Source of the DNA: Owenia fusiformis | Taxonomy: Eukaryota > Annelida > Polychaeta > Sabellida > Oweniidae | Assembly: GCA_903813345.2 (NCBI GenBank) | Contig: CAIIXF020000002.1 | Coordinates: 15,012,467-15,076,466, forward strand | Length of the DNA stretch: 64,000 nt | Direction: 5' to 3' | Shown here: piece by piece, positions 1-10,100 of the stretch | Numbering within the stretch: the stretch's first letter is position 1 | Layout of the letters: each line of letters begins with the position of its first letter | Program-made: the position numbers and the translations under genes | Notes under the pieces: model-generated | Database searches by the model: none | The model's input: the letters and a program-made list of their open reading frames with translations, nothing else | What the model was told of the DNA's origin: nothing

Positions 1-1611
1 GTCGTGTCGCAAAAAGGTCTACTAGAGGTTTTCCCCATTTCCTGCAAATTGCATGGAAAATTTGATCTTTCAGACTCCACTCTGTCGACAGAATCTGAGA
101 CTTCCTGGACAGAGCATCTGCCAGAATGTTCAATCTCCCTGGAATATGACGTATTGTCATTTCTATATTGTTGACTTGATTCCATAGCAGAATTCTTTTT
201 GTTACCTTGAATAACTGGTAAGAATGTGTGCCGCCTTGATTTTTCAAATAGGCCACAGTGGATGCATTGTCTGAGGATACTTGTATCCTTTTCCCCTGTA
301 CTTGAGGTTGAAAATGTTTGAGACTTAACTCTACTGCCATCAACTCCTTCATGTTGATGTGCAGGTTCAGATCTTGTTTGGACCACATCTTTGAAACTTC
401 TAGATTTTCTAAATGTGCTCCCCAAGCTGTCATTGAACTGTCTGTGAACAGTTTTAGATCTATTGAATTCTGCATTTGAATTGGAACACCTTTCACAAGA
501 TTGTCCTTGTTTAGCCACCAGACTAAGTCTTGTCTTGTCATTTTGGACCATGGAATCAAAATGTTCATGTCCTTTGAGGCATTCCAATTTCTCTGGAGAT
601 CGTATTGCATCTCCCTCATGAACAATCTCCCTAGTGGCACAATTTTCTCTGTTGCCGCTAGGAGACCCAAAATTCTTTTCCAGAATTTTGCTGTTTGTAA
701 AGGTTTCGCTAGGAAACGCTGTATCTCTGTTTCGAGTAACTCTACTCTGTATTGAGTGGGTAAAATTAGACCTTTCTTTAGGTCGTAAAGTGAGCCCAGG
801 TAAGTAAGTTGCTGAGTTGGATTTAACTCTGACTTCTCCAGATTTAGGAGAAAGCCTAACTTTTTCGTTAAGTTGCACACAGTCTTTGTGTTCTCTGAAC
901 TTACTTGGTGTGATGATGCTATTATCATCCAATCGTCGAGATACTGGAACATCTTTATATTTATTGAATGAAGGAATTTTTTGATCTGAGAAACTATCTC
1001 TGTGAAAATTAAAGGAGCTGTTGCTAGACCAAATGGAAGACATTTCCATTGGAAGACTCCCCGATTTTTCACGGCAAATCTCAGATATTTCTGGTGAGAC
1101 CTGGCGATAGGGACATGCAAATAGGCCTGTCGAAGGTCTATAGAAGTCATGTACATTCCCTTCTCCAGATTTCTTTTGATGATTTCTGGAGTGTCCATCT
1201 TGAATGATGGGACATTCAGAAATAGATTTAGAGTTGACAGGTCTGTCACGGGTCTCCATTTGTCGGATGACTTTTTTGGAACCAGAAATATTCGACTGTA
1301 AAACCCTGGGGAAGAAATGTCTTCTACTTGTTCTATAGCATTCTCCTCTAGGAGAGTGTTGATTAGGTCGAAAACTGCCGCTCTTTTTAGAGGATTGTGG
1401 AATTCTGACCAAAGGGGAGTCTTTTGTAACTTTGGCTTTTCTTTGAATGGAAGATAATAGCCTTCTTTTAAAAGGTTTATCACTTTTGCCGAAGCATTTA
1501 TTTGACTCCATTCCTGCCAGAATTCCATCAACCTCCCACCCACTTTGTCGTTTGACGATGTATGGAGGTAATTTTCGACCTGGAATAAGTCACTGTTTAT
1601 CAGTGGACTTT
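1..1611 (-). CDS. DIRS-like reverse transcriptase / RNase H (partial, runs off the window)
   Basis: Translation of the minus strand gives an RT followed by RNase H. Visible landmarks in order are GFYSRIFLVPKK near 1300, KWRPVTDL near 1260, SIDLRQAYLHVPI near 1125, LPFGLATAP near 1030, and the catalytic YLDDW near 935. RNase H landmarks are LFTDSSMTAWGAH near 440 and ILADALSR near 100. The pattern SIDLxxAYxHVPI with YLDDW is typical of DIRS and Ngaro elements, not of LTR-type or LINE RTs. The frame overlaps the 3' end of the gag-like ORF; the exact start is not clear and 1611 is approximate. It would be translated with or after ORF1 from the same transcript. Confidence 0.8.
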
Positions 1612-3587
1612 CCTCTACCGACAGATTTACCTCTGCCTCTTCCTCGAGAAAAACTCTTTGAACCCCGTCCTTTTCCACGAAAAGAACTGTCTTTGTTCTG
1701 GAACTTATTGGAAGTTTTGGGTTTGTTTTTGTCCTCCTTTTTAGAGGTGTAGTCTAGAATTTGATTCTGCGCTATATCATTTTTAGCTTTCCTCAAATTT
1801 TCTTTCACTTTGGCTAAGTTGTCTTGAAACAACTTCCCAGTTTGGGGCTCAAGAGTCATAAGTTCTTTGAGATCTGCAAAGGGGATATCTTTATCCGCCT
1901 TCATGGAAAGGTAAGAATGTCTCCTGCATGCTACTATTTGATTGAGCAAAAAAGCATTAAGACGATACCCATCCTCAATGCAGTGACCAGCTGCTTTAAT
2001 TAATGTCAAAGCCTGTTCTATTTTCTGACATAAAGAAGGATCCATTTCTTCTTTTAACAGATCCTCAAACAGTGGTTTAACAGAACCAATGAACCATTCA
2101 GTGTGAGAGGAAGTAACTAGATTTTCTCTAGACACACCCTCCCAATCTGTCAATGTCTTCAATGACAGATTCGCAAAATGAGGGTCTAATTTGGCCTTTT
2201 GCGAATCATTCTTCTTGAATGTTTTGGCAATGGACGAAAAATCTTCATCTATTTTGCAGGGTTCAAACTTATCCTCATCTGGTACGATTTGGTATAAGGC
2301 TTTAGGAAGTTTGTATCTTTTCTTACAAAGATTTGGTAAATCTTTGGAAAAGGCATCCTGGGGTAAGTCGTTAAAGATTTTGACTCCTTCAATCAAGTTA
2401 TTCTTTACACCTGGGCAAAGTGGCAGTTGTAAAGAATTAGTCAATACTGAAGGTTTATCTTTCACTAGAGACCAAGATTTGACCTTATTCTTAGGTGTTG
2501 ACATCTCTGCTATCTCAGGGAAAGATTTTTTAACGACTTCAGTGGCTGCCAAAAATTCTAATTTGGCTCTTGCCACCTCATTTGATGGCTTAGTATCAGG
2601 ATCTTCCTGTTCACCATCATTCTCCAACTCTATAGTAACTGAATCATCATCTCTATTAAGAGAAATGGTTCTTGTAAGAGTAGGAGGTGATTTAAATTGT
2701 TGATCATCATTTATTTGAATGTGATCATCCTGTTCTTGTATGTGATCATCATTTACTTGAGTGTGATCATCATTCACAGACCATGGCCTTGACTGTGTTC
2801 TCTTGGAAATATTTTGAGGTATGTATGCAGATGATCCTGCATACATCGCTCTCAGAACTTGCTGGTCTTGCAAGAAATTCTGAAACATTTCCTGTCTTTG
2901 ATCAATTCTCGGATTGATAAATTGATCTCTCTCCCATTGATACTTATCGTACCTGGGTGAATCTTTATCATTTCTGTAACGTCTCCTTTTAGGACTTATA
3001 GAAGGAGATTGTTTACGATAATACCTCTTCTTTGGACTTAAAGAAGGAGATCTATGAGACCTATAAGCAGATCTATGATGTGAAGATTTGTGTCTTTTCC
3101 TCGGACTTGAGGACAAAGACTTTGATCTAGACCTGGACTTTGATCTATGTTTGTACTTGTATCTAGACCTGGACTTAGATCTAGACCTTTTACGATTGTG
3201 AAGTCTATCTTTAGATCTGTATCTCACCCTCGGACTTGAGGAATGAGAACGTGATCTCCTTGATCTAGACCTGGATCTAGACCTGGATCTCGATCTGTAT
3301 CTACCCCTCGGACTTGAGGAAATAGATTTAGTTCTGTGACGTCGCCGTTTAGGAGAAGCCGAATCTCTGTGACGATGTTTTTTACGTCTTTTAAACGAAG
3401 TGTCAGAGTCTGACCCACTTGAAGTTGAATTACTTCGACTTTCTCTACGGCCACGCCGAACTTTTTCTAGAACTTTAGACTTCACAACCGGTGATTTACC
3501 TTTGTCCGAGCGCGCTGGGCTAACTCGCTTATCACCCTGGGTATTAACCCCTTCTGTTGTATCGAACTGCGTTGTATTCGTCGACAT
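1590..3587 (-). CDS. DIRS-like element ORF1, SR-rich gag-like protein
   Basis: This 665-residue ORF probably encodes the structural, nucleic-acid-binding protein of the element. Residues about 45-190 are dense in Arg-Ser dipeptides and basic runs with recurring SSSPR/SLSPK blocks, like the RS domain of splicing factors. Residues about 190-340 are acidic and polar with a short repeat (DDHIQ-type). A more ordinary globular segment follows, and the C-terminus is rich in RGRG and GKGRG. Its end overlaps the RT frame. The RS domain alone could suggest a host SR protein, but the directly following DIRS RT argues for a transposon gag. No zinc knuckle was seen. Confidence 0.75.
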   Translation of the reverse strand: MSTNTTQFDTTEGVNTQGDKRVSPARSDKGKSPVVKSKVLEKVRRGRRESRSNSTSSGSDSDTSFKRRKKHRHRDSASPKRRRHRTKSISSSPRGRYRSRSRSRSRSRSRRSRSHSSSPRVRYRSKDRLHNRKRSRSKSRSRYKYKHRSKSRSRSKSLSSSPRKRHKSSHHRSAYRSHRSPSLSPKKRYYRKQSPSISPKRRRYRNDKDSPRYDKYQWERDQFINPRIDQRQEMFQNFLQDQQVLRAMYAGSSAYIPQNISKRTQSRPWSVNDDHTQVNDDHIQEQDDHIQINDDQQFKSPPTLTRTISLNRDDDSVTIELENDGEQEDPDTKPSNEVARAKLEFLAATEVVKKSFPEIAEMSTPKNKVKSWSLVKDKPSVLTNSLQLPLCPGVKNNLIEGVKIFNDLPQDAFSKDLPNLCKKRYKLPKALYQIVPDEDKFEPCKIDEDFSSIAKTFKKNDSQKAKLDPHFANLSLKTLTDWEGVSRENLVTSSHTEWFIGSVKPLFEDLLKEEMDPSLCQKIEQALTLIKAAGHCIEDGYRLNAFLLNQIVACRRHSYLSMKADKDIPFADLKELMTLEPQTGKLFQDNLAKVKENLRKAKNDIAQNQILDYTSKKEDKNKPKTSNKFQNKDSSFRGKGRGSKSFSRGRGRGKSVGRGKSTDKQ

Positions 3588-3659
3588 AGTAGACTTGTAA
3601 CGCTCGTTTTTGGACCAATTTATCGCACTTTTGAAAATTTTGTGTGACTTTCAAAATGG

Positions 3660-3745
3660 TAGAAAAATGAATGGTGCGCATGCGCAACTATGACGTAAAG
3701 TGGGCGGGGCTTCCGGGAAACCGAAAGTGAAAGTGAAAGTAGAAA
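3660..3745 (-). promoter_or_regulatory. promoter-like motif cluster upstream of the DIRS-like ORF1
   Basis: Within 90 bases directly upstream of the minus-strand ORF1 there are several textbook animal promoter motifs. They are an NRF1 palindrome GCGCATGCGC (3676-3685), a CRE-like TGACGTAA (3691-3698), a GC box GGGCGGGGC (3702-3710), an ETS-like TTCCGGGAA (3711-3719), and three GAAAGT steps (3723-3740) that match the GAAANNGAAA interferon-regulatory-factor pattern. The local GC content is clearly above the surroundings. No TATA box was seen. That it drives the element is an inference from position. Confidence 0.5.
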
Positions 3746-3789
3746 ATAATTGTTCCAATAAAAGGTGACTATGGTAGCTTTTAGCATAT

Positions 3790-4390
3790 TGTAATGACAT
3801 AATTGGTAAGTGATATTAATTTACGTAGTAAAAGCTGACAGCTTTATGTTCAATTTGGTAGATGCGTTTAATATGGAAGCTATAGGATGCTTCGATCAAC
3901 CACATAGCTTGACTTACTGAGATAAAAATCTGTAGGGTTTAGATCTGGCGAATGAGCTCCTCATTTGTTATGCGTTCTGCATCTGATAGGTTGACCACAA
4001 AAGCATAACAATTTCAGCATATCATTTGCAGTGTTGGGGTGTATTGACTTGTTGAAACCATTGCCTATCTGCATACATGCCCTTTCTGGTGCTAAATGAC
4101 CTCCAAGACTTGGTGGGAATTTGAATTTACCGGTCCTTGTCCATGGTGATAGCAAGTCTCAAGTCATCTCCAAACCAAAAAGTATCAATGGTTCCATGTT
4201 TGTTCATTGCCACACAGGCAGTGCATTGTTCAGAATGCAATGGATGCTGTAACACTTCATCAGGAGGATGTAGGCCCCATTAGCAGCTGTTTTTGGAATG
4301 AACTTGCCAATTCAAAAATGAAATGTGTGTAAGAGGATCATTAACAACTTTGTTCACCGGATTGAGTTGTGCATGGAGAGGAGAGGTGGA
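3790..4390. other. intervening sequence with no recognised feature
   Basis: No convincing gene, RNA or repeat was recognised here. A 64-codon minus-strand ORF (3961-4155) has no similarity that I recognise and is not supported. Homology to the downstream macrosatellite begins at about 4385-4395. Confidence 0.5.
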
Positions 4391-4512
4391 CATTTAGGGC
4401 ATGTTTTGTAAGGAGCAGTAGTTTTTTACAACAATGGAATTAGAATCTCAACAATTTGAAAATGTGTCATTTTGGAATAACCATAATGAACCAGAGAGCA
4501 AAATCATCAAAT

Positions 4513-7506
4513 GATAGAACTGATTATGTGTTAGACAGTACCTTTAACAAGATGGTATGTAGATACAAATGCTGCAGATAGGTAGCACAAATTGTAGATT
4601 CTCTGTGGTTTTCCCTTTTTGTTTCTTTTTGGTCTCTCCAAGGTAAGAGGAATGAACCTGAAAGTACATATAAGGAAAAGATCAGCGATGGTTCAATTAA
4701 AAAGAAAGAAAACCCCGAAACCAAGCCCACATTTTTAACATGAAAACCCAAAAGAAAAGACCCTTCAATCTACAACTGTAGCTAAAATGAACACAAGACT
4801 CCAGACTTTCAAAATTAAGATCTGGAGCAGTACTTGGAAGTGAACTTTAAAATTGAATCATTACTGAGTAAGTACATGTATTGGTCAACGAAATACAATA
4901 CAATACAAAACAATACAAAACTATACAATACAATACAATACAATACAATACAATACAATACAATACAATATAATACTAAGCACTAGATCCATGATCTTGG
5001 TCATCTTGTTCGTTGCTTGTCTGGTTCATTAGTTGTTTGGTTCGTTGGATGGAGTGTTGATTAGTTTGTTCATTAATTAGTTAGTTGGTTGGTTAGTTTT
5101 AACCTATTGGGTGGTCTGGTGGTTGTCTGGTTGGTTAGTTGGTTGGTTAGTAAGTAAGTTAGTTAATAGATTAAGCCTATTGGGTCATTGCTTGGTTGGT
5201 TGGATGTTCGGTAAGTTGGTTGGTTGGTTGTCTGGTTGGTTGTCTGGTTGTTTGACTTCCCCCCCCAAAAAACTAGAATAGTACTGGGAGCAGCCCCCCA
5301 CTGCTAATGGGATGCAATTGATTGCAAGAGATAAAAACTGGTCAAAAGCGACATCTACAGTAAGTCCTTGAAACTCAACCTAGTCCCCTAATGGAGACAA
5401 ATGTGATTTCAACAGGACTGTCTTTCTGCCGGAAAACTGAAAAACTACTGGGAGTTCCCCCCCTGCTAATGGGATGCAACTGATTGCAAGATATAATACT
5501 GGTCAAAATGCGACATCTACTGTAAGTCCTTGAAACTCAACCTAGTCCCCTAATGGAGACAAATGTGATTTCAACAGGACTGTCTTTCCGCACGAAAACT
5601 GGAAGAGTACTGGGAGTCCCCCCCTGCTAATGGGATGCAATTGATTGCAAGAGATAAAAACTGGTCAGAGCGACATGTACGGTAGGTCCTTGAAACTCAA
5701 CCTAGTCCCCTTATGGAGACAAATGTGATTTCAACAGGACCGTCCTTCCGCACGAAAGCTGGAATAGTACTGGGAGTTCCCCCCCCCCCCTGCTAATGGG
5801 ATGCAACTGATTGCAAGAGATGAAAACTGGTCAAAAGCGACATCTACGGTAAGTCCTTGAAACTCAACCTAGTCCCCTAATGGAGACAAATGTGATTTCA
5901 ACAGGACTGTCTTTCCGCAGGAAAACTGGAAGAGTACTGGGAGCCCCCCCCCCTGCTAATGGGATGCAATTGATTGCAAGAGATAAAAACTGGTCAGAGC
6001 GACATGTACGGTAGGTCCTTGAAACTCAACCTAGTCCCCTAATGGAGACCAATGTGATTTCAACAGGACCGTCCTTCCGCACGAAAACTGGAATAGTACT
6101 GGGAGTCCCCCCCCCTGCTAATGGGATGCAACTGATTGCAAGAGATGAAAACTGGTCAAAAGCGACATCTACGGTAAGTCCTTGAAACTCAACCTAGTCC
6201 CCTAATGGAGACAAATGTGATTTCAACAGGACTGTCTTTCCACAGGAAAACTGGAATAGTACTGGGAGTTCCCCCCCCCCCTTCTAATGGGATGCAACTG
6301 ATTGCAAGAGATAAAACTGGTCAAAATGCGACATCTACTGTAAGTCCTGGAAACTTGACCTAGTCCCCTCGTGGAAAAATGTGATTCCAACAGGACCGTC
6401 TTTTCGCAGGGACTTCACCATCTGTGCTACAAATAGATAAAACATGTTGTAGTAGTTGTTATTTTACATAAAACTTTACATAAAAACTTTAAATAAAACT
6501 TTACACTATACTTTACACTACACTACTAGCTAAAAATTTACAGAATATTACAAAAGATAAAATTTATTTCTCCCAATTTGATATAAACCAGTAGACTTCC
6601 ATATTTTTGATTTTGAAACATGAACTCTATCCCCCCGGAAACCCAACCACCCCACTCCCACTTTACCTTAGAGTCCAAGTTTCTCCACCAAAAATATGGG
6701 TCGGCCAACAAAAGTCCACAAGTAAATATCAAACTGGGAGGCGCCCCCCATCCCTATGCAAAACCAGGAAGGAATACTTAACTTAGGTAGCAGGAACGCA
6801 GCTGTTGTCTCGGTTGTGTTGTTGGTCATCGGGCTCCTCATCTCCAAGCTGAAAGGGAACCTGAAAACAGAGGAACTAACCTGTTGTAATAATTGAATAG
6901 AAAAAAAAATGTACTTACTTTGGTGCTTTGGTGACAGGAACACGAACACCTCTCGCCCATGATACGTTTACGTGGACCGGACCCGATGGCTCAAAGTTGT
7001 CGAAAGACTGATCCAGCTGTCGCCCTAACTTGGTGTGTTTGCTGCATCTCTCTCATAGTTGTACCTGAAAGATACAAGATAAGAAAATGAAAAATACAAG
7101 GATGCAACTTGGTCGAGTCACTTCCAATACAAGCGGAGGAGGGAATGCAAAGACATTCCTTTCATTGACTCTAGTAAATCTGTCATAGCCTTATACCCCT
7201 CCTGGCTCAAGATTTATATCATCAAGTCAACTAACTGCTTGGGCAGATGTAACTCTGTAGGAAGAATGGAATAGTTGAGCATATGTATATTCTTTAAGAA
7301 CACAGACCACATGTGAAAATAATGAAACATGGCTTCATGGTACATATGTACATTAAGTTAAATCAAGGCAGTCCTCTTTTAGTGTATTTCTTAGAAAAAA
7401 TGTTTGCCAAACATACATGTGCCAACAATGGGATTAGAATCCCAACAATTGAAAAATGTGTCGTTGTGGAATAACCGTACTGAACCAGAGAGCAAAATCA
7501 TCAAAT
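4513..7506. repeat. macrosatellite unit 1 (type A, 7 minisatellite copies)
   Basis: Minisatellite copies begin at about 5301, 5463, 5624, 5791, 5953, 6115 and 6281, with spacing 161-168 bp and a variable C-run in each. A (TACAA)n run lies at about 4895-4975. This unit has only one copy of the ~97-bp repeat near its left end where most units have two. Type A is marked by a minisatellite copy containing CTGAAAAACTACTGGG, shared with units 3 and 5. Confidence 0.88.
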
Positions 7507-7745
7507 GATAGAACTGATTATGTGTTACAGTACCTTTAACAAGATGGTATGTAGATATAAATGCTGCAGATAGGTAGCACAAATTGCAGATTCTCTGTGG
7601 TTTTCCTTCTGTGTTTCTTTTTGTTCTCTCCAAGGCAAGAGGTATGTAGATCACAAATGCTGCAGGTAGGTAGCACAGATTGATGATTCTCTGTGGTTTT
7701 CCCTTTGTGGTTCTTTCTGTTCTCTCCAAGGCAAGAGGACTGCAC
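6667..7745 (-). other. cassette of splice-site-flanked segments repeated in each macrosatellite unit (shown for units 1/2)
   Basis: On the minus strand four segments are bounded by good intron borders. They are 7534-7745 (acceptor TACTTTCAG, donor GGTACTG), 6919-7064 (acceptor ATCTTTCAG, donor CACCAAAG/GTAAGTAC), about 6785-6860 (acceptor CTCTGTTTTCAG, weak donor GTTAAG) and 6667-6753 (acceptor TTGCATAG, donor CTCTAAG/GTAAAG). The same arrangement recurs in the other units. The segments do not give one continuous coding frame, so they may be exons of a non-coding transcript, fragments of an amplified gene, or chance. No protein family was recognised. Confidence 0.4.
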
Positions 7746-10100
7746 CTGAAAGTACATTTAAGGAAAAGATCAGCGATGGTTCAATTAAAAAGAAAGAAAC
7801 CCCGAAACTAAGCCCACAATTTTAACATGAAAACCCAAAAGAAAAGACCCTTCAATCTACAACTGTAGCTAAAATGAACACAAGACTTCAGACCTTCAAA
7901 ATTTAGATCTGGAGTAGTACTTGAAGTCAACTTTAAAATTGAATCATTACTGAGTAAGTACTGGTCAACGAAATACAATACAGTACAAAACAAAACAATA
8001 CAAAACTATACAATACAATACAATACAATACAATACTAAGCACTAGATCCATGATCTTGGTCATCTGGTTCGTTGCTTGTCTGGTTCGTTGCTTGTCTGG
8101 TTCGTTTGGTTGTTTGGTTCGTTGGATGGAGTGTTGATTAGTTTGTTGATTAATTAGTTAGTTGGTTGGTTAGTTTTAACCTATTGGGTGGTCTGGTGGT
8201 TGTCTGGTTGGTTAGTTGGTTGGTTAGTAAGTAAGTTAGTTAATAGATTAAGCCTATTGGGTCATTGGTTGGTCGGTTGGATGTTCGGTAAGTTGGTTGG
8301 TTTGTTGTCTGGTTGGTTGTCTGGTTGTTTGACTTCCCCCCAAGAAAAACTAGAATAGTACTGGGAGCAGCCCCCTGCTAATGGGATGCAACTGATTGCA
8401 AGAGATAAAAACTGGTCAAAAGCGACATCTACAGTAAGTCCTTGAAACTCAACCTAGTCCCCTAATGGAGACAAATGTGATTTCAACAGGACTGTCTTTC
8501 CGCAGGAAAACTGGAAGAGTACTGGGAGTCCCCCCCTGCTAATGGGATGCAATTGATTGCAAGAGATAAAAACTGGTCAGAGCGACATGTACGGTAGGTC
8601 CTTGAAACTCAACCTAGTCCCCTAATGGAGACAAATGTGATTTCAACAGGACCTTCCTTCCGCCCGAAAACTGGAATAGTACTGGGAGTTCCCCCCCCCC
8701 CTGCTAATGGGATGCAACTGATTGCAAGAGATGAAAACTGGTCAAAAGCGACATCTACGGTAAGTCCTTGAAACTCAACCTAGTCCCCTAATGGAGATAA
8801 GTGTGACTTCAACAGGACTGTCATTCCGCAGGAAAACTGGAATAGTACTGGGAGTTCCCCCCCCCCTTCTAATGGGATGCAACTGATTGCAAGAGATAAA
8901 ACTGGTCAAAATGCGACATCTACTGTAAGTCCTGGAAACTTGACCTAGTCCCCTAGTGGAAAAAATGTGATTCCAACAGGACCGTCTTTTCGCAGGTACT
9001 TCACCATCTGTGCTACAAATAGATAAAACATGTTGTAGTACCTGTAGTTGTTATTTTACATAAAACTTTACATAAAATCTTTAAATAAAACTTTACACTA
9101 TACTTTACACTACACTACTAAAAATTTACAGAATATTACAAAAGATAAAATTTATTTCTCCCAATTTGATATAAACCAGTAGACTTCCATATTTTTGATT
9201 TTGAAACATGAACTCTATCCCCCCGGAAACCCAACCACCCCCCTCCCACTTTACCTTAGAGTCCAAGTTTCTCCACCAAAAATATGGGTCGGCCAACAAA
9301 AGTCCACAAGTAAATATCAAACTGGGAGGCGCCCCCATCCCTATGCAAAACCAGGAAGGAATACTTAACTTAGGTAGCAGGAACGCAGGAACGCAGCTGT
9401 TGTCTTGGTTGTGTCGTTGGTCATCGGGCTCCTCATCTCCAAGCTGAAAGGGAACCTGAAAACAGAGGAACTAACCTGTTGTAATAATTGAATAGAAAAA
9501 GAAATGTACTTACTTTGGTGCTTTGGTGACAGGAACACGAACACCTCTCGCCCATGATACTGTTTACGTGGACCGGACCTGATGGCTCAAAGTTGTCGAA
9601 AGACTGATCCAGCTGTCGCCCTAACTTGGTGTGTTTGCTGCATCTCTCTCATAGTTGTACCTGAAAGATACAAGATAAGAAAATGAAAAATACAAGGATG
9701 CAACTTGGTCGAGTCACTTCCAATACAAGCGGAGGAGGGAATGCAAAGACATTCCTTTCATTGACTCTAGTAAATCTGTCATAGCCTTATACCCCTCCTG
9801 GCTCAAGATTTATATCATCAAGTCAACTAACTGCTTGGGCAGATCTAACTCTAGGAAGAATGGAATAGTTGAGCATATGTATATTCTTTAAGAACACAGA
9901 CCACATGTGAAAATAATGAATCATGGCTTCATGGTACATCTGTACATTAAGTGAAATCAAGGCAGTCCTCTTTTAGTGTATTTCTTAGAAAAATTGTTTG
10001 CCAAACATACATGTGCCAACAATGGGATTAGAATCCCAACAATTCAAAAATGTGTCGTTGCGGAATAACCGTACTGAACCAGAGAGCAAAATCATCAAAT
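7507..10100. repeat. macrosatellite unit 2 (type B, 4 minisatellite copies)
   Basis: Minisatellite copies begin at about 8375, 8536, 8701 and 8867. Type B is marked by GATAAGTGTGACTTC and GTCATTCCGCAGG in the last copies and by a doubled CAGGAACG near 9380, all shared with unit 4. The TACAA run lies at about 7975-8037. Confidence 0.88.

Larger units (their letters stand above)
1..3790 (-). mobile_element. DIRS-like tyrosine-recombinase retrotransposon, cut by the window edge
   Basis: Two overlapping minus-strand ORFs form the 5' half of a DIRS-order retrotransposon: an SR-rich gag-like ORF, then reverse transcriptase plus RNase H. The RT is of the DIRS type, with GFYSRIFLVPKK, WRPVTDLS, MTSIDLRQAYLHVPI and YLDDW, followed by an RNase H with TDSS and ADALSR. 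No LTR, protease or integrase was found, as expected for DIRS. The tyrosine recombinase that should follow RNase H lies beyond the left edge, so the family call rests on RT and layout. The upstream limit near 3790 is a guess because no terminal repeat could be identified. The visible part looks whole and fairly young. Confidence 0.8.

Noticed and set aside
1590-3587. Host SR splicing factor gene
   Set aside because: The ORF has no introns and runs directly into a DIRS-like RT, so a transposon gag is the better reading.
3961-4155. A 64-codon ORF with several Cys residues as a small protein
   Set aside because: No recognised motif and no flanking signals; unsupported.
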